DNA from: Paramarasmius palmivorus
Taxonomy: Eukaryota; Basidiomycota; Agaricomycetes; Agaricales; Marasmiaceae
Length of the DNA: 64,000 bases
Reading direction: 5' to 3'
NCBI GenBank assembly: GCA_037176845.1
Contig: JAYKXP010000130.1
Span: 62,001-126,000 of the forward strand
Part shown: positions 57,601 to 64,000 of the stretch, piece by piece
How the letters are laid out: each line of letters starts with the position of its first letter
Position numbering within the stretch: the stretch's first letter is position 1
Program-made: the position numbers and the translations under genes
The notes under the pieces: model-generated
The model's database searches: none
Seen by the model: the letters and a program-made list of their open reading frames with translations, nothing else
Told to the model about the DNA's origin: nothing

Positions 57601-59888
57601 GCATGCTGATTAAATCACCTCTCAGAGTCCCAACAAGTAGCGTGGAGCCAGTCGATCAAAATGACAGCCTTTGTGCTCTGGTTTTTCGCTTCCAGGATGC
57701 TCTCTCAGACCTTTCCAGATGCCAGTCCACCAGCTATACGCTTAAACTATGGGATGCTGCAGTTCGTTGCCAGGAATGCCGCTCTCTTCTCATCTTATTC
57801 GATTTCGTTGTGTTTGGAATGCCAATGCTTCTTAAAATTCTAACACAGACCTATGTCAAGGACCGAATATTCTTGAAGCAACATTACCCGGCATTTTTTC
57901 CACTGGTGGATGCTGTCATGCAAGATCTCACTGCTTTACGATCACAATGCAGGCGTCAAGGAGGTAAAGCTCCGGATGCCTCCAATATTCTCCGTCCAAT
58001 TCCATCTAACCTATATGGGTTGCGCCGGGACTCTCACTTTTCAGAGGAGCCTTTGTCCCTCAAGGCGAAATGGATAGATGGTGGAGATGACGCTCTCACC
58101 AAAGCTGCAAACCAGGTCCTTGAAGACGCGCTCATTGAGTTCCTTGCAATGCCTTACTTCCGGAAGTTCAGTGCCAAAGGTTCGACAAAGCCTGGAAAGA
58201 AAACAAAGTGCCAGGAAAGCGATACAAGTATCTTTGAGGACTGCTTGATACGAGGGGCAATCCTTCATGCACTTGCCGAGGGGTTGGATGATGAGTCCAT
58301 ATTCTTCTCCGCCAGAATTGAGACTTTCATCTTACAAGGCGGCGTAACTGGGCTATGGAATGATGGTGTCTCAAAGATGTCAGTAAAGAGGATTGCAAAA
58401 AACATTCGGGATGATCCAGAACTGCATCTCTCACACGTTCGATTATGGGCCTTCCAGGAAGTCCCGAAGGCTTCTCGGGACGCTGCATGGGATTTGGCTT
58501 ATGCATTACATAAAGGAATTACAGAGCTGATAGCTGGAAGACGAATGTCTGATGACGAGTATCAGGGAGTAGAAAGGTCTAACCCCAAGCCCAAGCAGAA
58601 GAAACCAAATGCTAAGATGCAAAAGGGAGCAGCTTTGGCAGGTTTGACTCCCGAAGCATTATGTATTGGTCAAAGCCATCTTTCCTTCGGAGCATTGGCG
58701 CTCATCCTCCAGGAAACATGGCGGGATATGAATCAAGCACCCCCCATACATGAAGAACTACATCGCTATCTCAAAGGGCTAGATATCCGCACAGGGAGGA
58801 TACTTGCCTCAGGAGATCCAGATCATGCGTATCCCATACGCCAAACAAACCAGGGAAGCTTGTTATTGAATGAGCATTTGCCGAGGGAGAAATTAGTTAC
58901 CAAATATGGACTGTCAAACCTGTTGTCTTGGCATGGAACGGGTCAAGGTTATAAAACATCGCGGTTCCTAGCCTTTCTTAAACAGAAGGCGGGTAGTAGG
59001 TCGTTTTGGTCGGCATCATTGAACGAATGCATCAACCATTTCTTAGCTGCCCAGATACACAATCAGGTCTTGGCATCGTCCAGACCAGATGTTCAGATAT
59101 CGCCTGAGCATGAAGGTTTATCTGAGGCGCTAGAATCTCAGGGCTTTCTTCGTCTATCAAACTGTCGGGTGTATGGGCAGCCATCCAACATGCTCAAGCT
59201 TCTGCCAACACTCAAAGCATTCAACTCGTGGGGTAGAACTATTCCCGCAAAATGCAGCTTTGAACAACGCATTCGAGACAAGTTTACGCCCTATTGGACC
59301 AATACAATATGCGAGAAATGGAAGGAGTTTCTCGGAGATATGTTTGATTGCAACAATATTGCCGCGTGCTCTCAAAAATCGCGACATTCCTGGTCAGAAA
59401 CAATTGAGTTTGTGAATCAGCTGAAAGTGCCGGGCTTCAATAGTGGCCTCACAGCTATGCAACTGGTCAATGCGCTAGCACTGGCTGAAGTGGTCAGTTC
59501 CCCAACATTGGCAGAAATGGCACATTGGATCTGGACGCATTTGGAGCTTGGGGCATTCAAAGGGCTGAAGCTGATTGGCTTCAATATGCTCAGTGAAGAT
59601 GCCGTATTAGTTGCTCTTACATGCTTTTGCAGGCATATCTGGAAAGGCTGCATACCGGAATGGAGGGAGAAATTAGGGTGCGAAGAAGATAACGTTATCG
59701 GAGCAGAACATTTTCTCTGCAAAATCTCACGTTGGACGGATAAGATCCCACATCTGAAGGAAATTGCTGAGGAACTTGAGTCGCGAGTAGGCGAACTAAC
59801 ACTCTCGGGCACAGGATTGGATATTCCGATTCCTGTCACGGCTTCTATGACCTTTGTGCAGGATGTTTTAAATGAGATAAGACAGTAG
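54633..59888 (+). CDS. Giant dioxygenase-like (DSBH) plus chromodomain protein
   Basis: Exons join in phase across introns at about 54790-54838, 55927-55978, 57022-57073, 57134-57182 and 57272-57328, giving roughly 1,600 residues. The N-terminal region is unknown (LEHFLYTLPQGFVIPHNYPN). A divergent double-stranded beta-helix has LHPDSQD (H-x-D, His codon at 55860), AAGGSFLLARYGIHI, then FDGRTIHGGRQIS with a distal His (56083), the ligand order of 2-oxoglutarate/Fe(II) dioxygenases. A basic linker (GKRRKRNSEG) leads to a chromodomain (57074-57350): YAEFEIEAIIGH, GGMYKYLVQWKHYSEDHNEW, IPETDL, NAQDLLRAYK. The last intron has a good donor, branch site (TACTGATACT) and acceptor, and removes an apparent TGA at 57273. 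About 850 helical residues of unknown family follow. The aromatic cage looks complete, so methyl-lysine binding is likely. The start codon is not found and may be lost near the hairpin. Confidence 0.75.
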
Positions 59889-60997
59889 ATCCAAAGTAGC
59901 CAGACCGGAGGGTATAATTCGAGTTCCAGTATGTATCTTATTTTATCTACAGTACTTATCATGTCCAATTCAACTTGCAACTTGCCACTGGCGGCGGTTC
60001 TCCGGGATTCTTGTCCCGCACGATGTGAGACAACAGCCCGTCTCGTTGAAGGTGCCTGAAAGCTTCCAAATTGATTTGTACTAGAAGAACGCGGAGAACA
60101 TGGAGAGCATGAATTTGTTCCATCGAGAATGAGACGGGAATAGGCGATCGAGGTGGACGGAACTGTTGTATGCAAGGTCCTTGTGAGACGGACGACAGCA
60201 GATAGCGAGATGGAATCTTCTTTGCATGTCGAAGTCCAGCCAGTTTTCGGGTTGGGACGTGCTTTCGAGTGTGGGCACGAACGTAGTGACGGCGTGCAGG
60301 GAAGTTGAATGGGAACGAAACTGCTGGAAATAGGAGCTTTGGAGGTTGCTACCGACGTTCTGGGCTCGGTAACTGAAAGACGAGAAATTCGACGGTCTGG
60401 ACACTCTGGACGTGATGTTTGTCATATGCATGATACGGGATGCGTCATATAACAACACGCGATTAATGCGTGACATAGTTTATATTTCACACGCTTTGTC
60501 TTTTCCTCCGTCCGCCATCTGCTGGCTCAAAGAATGCACTACAGCAAATCTGCATGTCAAAGGCTCACCGTGACTCATGGCTTACAGGTCCGGGTTCAGT
60601 TCGCTGGACAGAGCTCCTGGTTTTTCCAGGCATGCACGGAGGATTTGCTGGAGGGGGTTCCTCGCGCTCTACGTACCGCTCCGTCAAACCGACGATTTTG
60701 TCTCAGAGCATAAAAAAAAAAGAGGAAGCTTCAAGAGACCTTGCGGTAGGAGATAAAGACGAGCTGAGGGAGGGCCTTCTTAAGTTTCTTGGTCTATCGT
60801 CTTGAGAGTGAGTCGCGACATCAGTTGGTCTTTGCAACTTTCTGACAATCGAAACAGCCGTTGACGGTGCTAATACTCGGCTTTTTGCAGGCTTTCAGGT
60901 GGTTCGACAACCGCACGCTGCAGCTCGGCTCCTCTGTCCGACGAAGAAACACCCTCGTGCTTTGGAACGTGGTTATTACGCGGTCGTTCGATCAATC
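59889..60997. other. Intergenic, no firm gene
   Basis: A reverse-strand open frame of 131 codons (60081-60476) and a forward frame of 83 codons (60554-60805) exist but show no family character or splice support. An A-rich tract (about 60711-60722) is present. It may hold the F-box promoter or a 5' exon. Confidence 0.35.
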
Positions 60998-63172
60998 ATG
61001 AGGCAAGGCTCCAACCTCGAGCCTCGTGAATTGCACGAGGCTTCACAAGGCTCTCTCTGTTACTTCTTCCTCAAGACTTCATGCCTTCGGTTTCTAGGTG
61101 CGTCGCTCTCCGCAGCTGACGGCCTTTCCTTACCTTCCGATTCTAGACACCAGTCTGTGACGCTCCGTTTCAATCCCGGGAGGGCTCCTCTCCAACTGAA
61201 GGATCTACCCCTAGAAGTGTTGCGACGAATCTTCCAACAGGCGGTCCAAGCAGGCTGTTCCCCCTTCCTTCTACTCCGGGTTTGTCGTGCTTGGGATGCC
61301 ATTCTCAGAGACTACCCTTTGCTTTGGAGCAATCTAAATTGGGATTTCCCTTTCTCGGTGCTGAGCAAGAAAGCGAATTTAGCGGTGGGCGGTCGATCTC
61401 TCGTTCTCACCGCCGTCCAGCACTTTCCTTGGCAAGAGGAGGAGGAATTCGAACCTCGGTTTGCTCTCGGAGACGACTTTTTCCCTGCAGAAGCCTATCG
61501 ACTCCTTCAGCGCCTTCTGCACGACCACCCTTCACGCATACAGACCCTGTTCCTATTCCTAGATGACTCATCTTTCCTTGAGCTCCTCCGGGGCTCAATC
61601 TCTCAATTCCCGGAGGCTCAGAGCATCCATCTTCTGGCCCAAAATTGTGTTCCGCTTCCTCTGAGCCTGCAGGGGGCTTCTTCCCGACTGAAGAGCCTGT
61701 CACTGCAGCGAATTGACTTTTCGTGGAAAAGCGAGGCTTTTGGCGTTAATCTCGTTCATCTGAACATCGAGACCCCGGGTCAAAAGCCTGCGCTGCTTGA
61801 TCTCATTCTTCTTTTCTCCGAGTGCAGCCGATTGGAGACCGTCCGTTTTGAAGAAGTGGAACTGTCTTCATTCAGCGCCCCCATTTCTCGTCCGACGGTG
61901 GTGATGCCGCGCCTTCAACGCTTCTTTTCGAGCTCCAACAGCGGCTCCTTGTGGAGAGCTTTGCATAGGCGCCTCAGCACCCCCTGGTATTGCTCTTTCG
62001 AGTACCTCTGCCATTGGCCGTCCACTCCAGACGATCGGCTCTCTTTTTATGGGGATTTCGCCGGAGTACTTCATCATACGCTCCGAATGGACGACTCTTT
62101 GAACTACGAGAGGATGTCCATTCGGTGCTTTCAGACGGAAGGCCGCTTCGTAATACCCGGCTTGCAGGGTGTTGATTTTGGGATCAAAAGCTCCGAGGTC
62201 ACAGAATGGTCCTTGACGGGGCAGCCCAGAGGATGCCCTGCTGATCTGGGCGTTCGTCGTTTGTCTTTGGGTCTGCTGCACGTAACGTTTGTGGGGCTCG
62301 ATGACACCCCTTGGAATCCGCGTCCTTTCGACATCTCTCCAGAGGTCTTCCTTGAGACCACGGAAATCCTGGTCTCGGCGAATCCTCGAACGGTAGCCGT
62401 AGACCTGCGACATCTTCCTCCGGGCTTCTCCCTGCTCTCTGACGACCGTTTGGTCCGGCTGTTGGATAGAACCTCTGTGCAGAAACTCGACCTGCGCTGT
62501 AGCGCTCTACTAAAAGCCTTGGGTCAGCTTGAAAGCCGTCAGGATGCTCTTCTTTTGCCCAGCTTGCAGCAGCTCACGGTCAGCCCGGAGCTGCGCAGAG
62601 ATGAAGCCCTTTTCGAGCTACTTGAATGGCTTCGCATCCGCAAGAGCAAAGGGTCACTTCTACGACAGCTGGTGGTCTCTGCTGAACTTCACTGGCAGAA
62701 AGGCCCTTTCCTTGCCGAATCCTTCGAGGGAGCGAGCAAATTCGAAGAGGATACGTCTGAATTCGGAAAGGTGTCGGGAGAGGAGGACGAGGGTCTCGGT
62801 GATGAGGGCCTAGGTGATGAGGGAGGAGTCAAGGCAGACGAAGAGGTCGACTCGCTTCTGTCGGAGGATTCAGAACTTGCTTATGATCTACAGTTGAACG
62901 ACAAAATCAATGAGGTGGAAGCTATGGGAGTTCAACAAGGAGAACTCGTTCGTCGCTTGGTTTCCTCCTTGACACTTCAAGTCACGGAGGTCGATGAGCA
63001 GTCTTATGGATGTCAAGAAGTTTGGAGGTCCGGAGATGAAGAGATCATTCCCCCATTGGCCGAAGTCAGCGACGTTTTAGAAGACCTGGAAGCCTCAATT
63101 CATTCCTTTCAGTTTACGGAAAGAAAGAAGCGCGAACTTCACGCCTATCCAAAGGAAACGAATACCATTTAG
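60998..63172 (+). CDS. F-box protein with leucine-rich C-terminal region
   Basis: The first ATG is at 60998 (MRQGSNLEPRELHEASQGSL). The frame is open further upstream, so an earlier exon is possible. The F-box (about residues 60-115) reads LKDLPLEVLRRIFQQAVQAG, LLRVCRAWDAILRDYPLLWS and LNWDF, the usual L-P-E-V-L...V-C-R-W pattern that binds SKP1 in SCF ubiquitin ligases. Downstream are irregular leucine-rich segments (IQTLFLFLDDSSFLELLRGS; SRLKSLSLQRIDFSW; CSRLETVRFEEVELSSF; LQQLTVSPELRRDEALFELL), presumably for substrate binding. An acidic insert follows (GEEDEGLGDEGLGDEGG). Length is about 724 residues. Fungal F-box/LRR families of this type are large and their targets are unknown. It is probably a host gene. 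Confidence 0.82.
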   Translation: MRQGSNLEPRELHEASQGSLCYFFLKTSCLRFLGASLSAADGLSLPSDSRHQSVTLRFNPGRAPLQLKDLPLEVLRRIFQQAVQAGCSPFLLLRVCRAWDAILRDYPLLWSNLNWDFPFSVLSKKANLAVGGRSLVLTAVQHFPWQEEEEFEPRFALGDDFFPAEAYRLLQRLLHDHPSRIQTLFLFLDDSSFLELLRGSISQFPEAQSIHLLAQNCVPLPLSLQGASSRLKSLSLQRIDFSWKSEAFGVNLVHLNIETPGQKPALLDLILLFSECSRLETVRFEEVELSSFSAPISRPTVVMPRLQRFFSSSNSGSLWRALHRRLSTPWYCSFEYLCHWPSTPDDRLSFYGDFAGVLHHTLRMDDSLNYERMSIRCFQTEGRFVIPGLQGVDFGIKSSEVTEWSLTGQPRGCPADLGVRRLSLGLLHVTFVGLDDTPWNPRPFDISPEVFLETTEILVSANPRTVAVDLRHLPPGFSLLSDDRLVRLLDRTSVQKLDLRCSALLKALGQLESRQDALLLPSLQQLTVSPELRRDEALFELLEWLRIRKSKGSLLRQLVVSAELHWQKGPFLAESFEGASKFEEDTSEFGKVSGEEDEGLGDEGLGDEGGVKADEEVDSLLSEDSELAYDLQLNDKINEVEAMGVQQGELVRRLVSSLTLQVTEVDEQSYGCQEVWRSGDEEIIPPLAEVSDVLEDLEASIHSFQFTERKKRELHAYPKETNTI

Positions 63173-64000
63173 CCGTTGCTTGTTGAGTACAGCTGTAGTT
63201 AGTTGAACTTTGTCTCATTTTGCGAAATGTATTTGAGTTACGATCTTCTATGCACACCCCTGCTATCGACATCATCGCAAAGTATGTCAAACTGCCGGCA
63301 TCAGTACATACGCCATGATGCTATCCTTAGGGCTCAAATTGATTGGGATTGGTACCCAAATCGAGTATGCGTGGGAGAGAGCGAAGAGACATGCAGATCT
63401 TGTACGGATAAGTAAATTCAAGGCTTTTGAGGTACGTTATTACTCTAGATTGCTTCAGTTCACGCATCGTATATTGTCATTCATCCTCTCGGAGTCGGTG
63501 CGAATCGGCCATGATACGTACTTTTAACTTTACCGTGCCCCTTACCGTGCCTTGAGGCGCTGAATTTGAATGATCGGATCAGGATCTGACGTCGGACGTA
63601 TGCCCTATCAGCGTACCACTCGTCAAAGCAAACACTGCTGTCAAGTCTATACTCACGTCCACTTGCGCTCTAGTAATTCTCTCAACTTTTCGCAAGAAAG
63701 AAACAGTTCTATTATAGGCTTTTAATACATGGAGTCTTTGGAGAGTAGTCTAGTTGCAAAGGAAGCTTTCTAAAGCGCTGCTATCAACTAACTATGGGCC
63801 AAAAAAAGAGCATTGGACTCAGAGCAAGATATCGGGATCGGCTACAGCGTGGAAATACGCATATCCTTCCATCAAGGTTGTGGCAGGTCGTACCCTGGCG
63901 AAGTCCTCGAGAATCCCAGGTCTTTCCTTTTCCTTCGACTCCTCCTCTTCTTCGAGTAGAAGATACATACTCTGCAAGTATCCCCAAAAGCGGAAATTGC
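63173..64000. other. Right edge, no gene recognised
   Basis: Short frames are seen on both strands, none with recognised domains. A forward frame around 63315-63430 (GLKLIGIGTQIEYAWERAKR) might be an exon of a gene continuing beyond the window, but support is weak. Confidence 0.3.

Noticed and set aside
59417..60175. 252-codon reverse-strand frame
   Set aside because: It overlaps the 3' end of the chromodomain gene and reads as Ser-rich antisense.
61868..62413. 181-codon reverse-strand frame inside the F-box gene
   Set aside because: It is antisense to the leucine-rich region with no domain of its own.

Overview
The window reads as nuclear DNA of a mushroom-forming basidiomycete (Agaricomycetes type). 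Genes are cut by many introns of about 50 bases. The mobile elements are those expanded in these fungi: KDZ (Kyakuja-Dileera-Zisupton) transposases with CxC2-type zinc clusters, a Plavaka (CACTA-like) transposase, Ty3/gypsy and Ty1/copia elements, and TET/JBP-like dioxygenases that travel with KDZ elements. No rRNA, convincing tRNA or CRISPR array was seen. Except for the F-box gene near the right edge, nearly everything is a mobile element, its cargo, or a member of a lineage-specific family. All exon boundaries are read by eye.

Left part (0.5-16.4 kb): a reverse-strand TET/JBP-like dioxygenase that also carries a ribonuclease H1 N-terminal-like module; a large orphan-family protein; a KDZ transposase gene; an AT-rich region with repeated A-run/GCG motifs; a truncated second KDZ gene that diverges from a second TET/JBP gene, itself broken by an in-frame TGA; and a small helical protein.

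Middle part (17.5-31.6 kb): a small intracellular Cys-rich gene with a duplicated CPGWG motif; a 470-bp MITE with an exact 11-bp target duplication, telomere-like repeats inside, and a host reading frame split in phase; a coiled-coil gene; a Plavaka transposase with one frameshift plus a companion gene; and a second, broken member of the orphan family.

Nested mobile region (31.9-54.5 kb): a decayed gypsy pol gene is split by a 12,479-bp KDZ element. That element has 44/48-matching terminal inverted repeats, an exact 8-bp target duplication (GATTATCT) and inverted subterminal arrays of TTAAACAG/CTGTTTAA. It carries a KDZ transposase and five cargo genes. Removing the element restores the gypsy reading frame across the joint. 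Downstream is a reverse-strand copia element with two 265-bp LTRs that differ at 4 positions. It has lost RNase H and has frameshifts in pol.

Right part (54.5-64 kb): a near-perfect 36-bp-arm hairpin, then a gene whose exons join into one very large protein. It has a divergent HxD...H double-stranded beta-helix resembling a 2-oxoglutarate/Fe(II) dioxygenase, then a clear chromodomain, then about 850 residues I do not recognise. An apparent stop after the chromodomain lies inside a well-formed 57-base intron. An F-box protein gene follows.

The strongest candidates for new biology are the cargo-carrying KDZ element, the dioxygenase-like/chromodomain protein, and the RNase-H1-N/TET-JBP fusion. 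Together they suggest a locus where mobile elements carry candidate DNA- or chromatin-modifying enzymes. Several TGA stops fit CGA-to-TGA change, and one reverse-transcriptase lesion fits CG-to-CA, which is what deamination of methylated CpG would leave.
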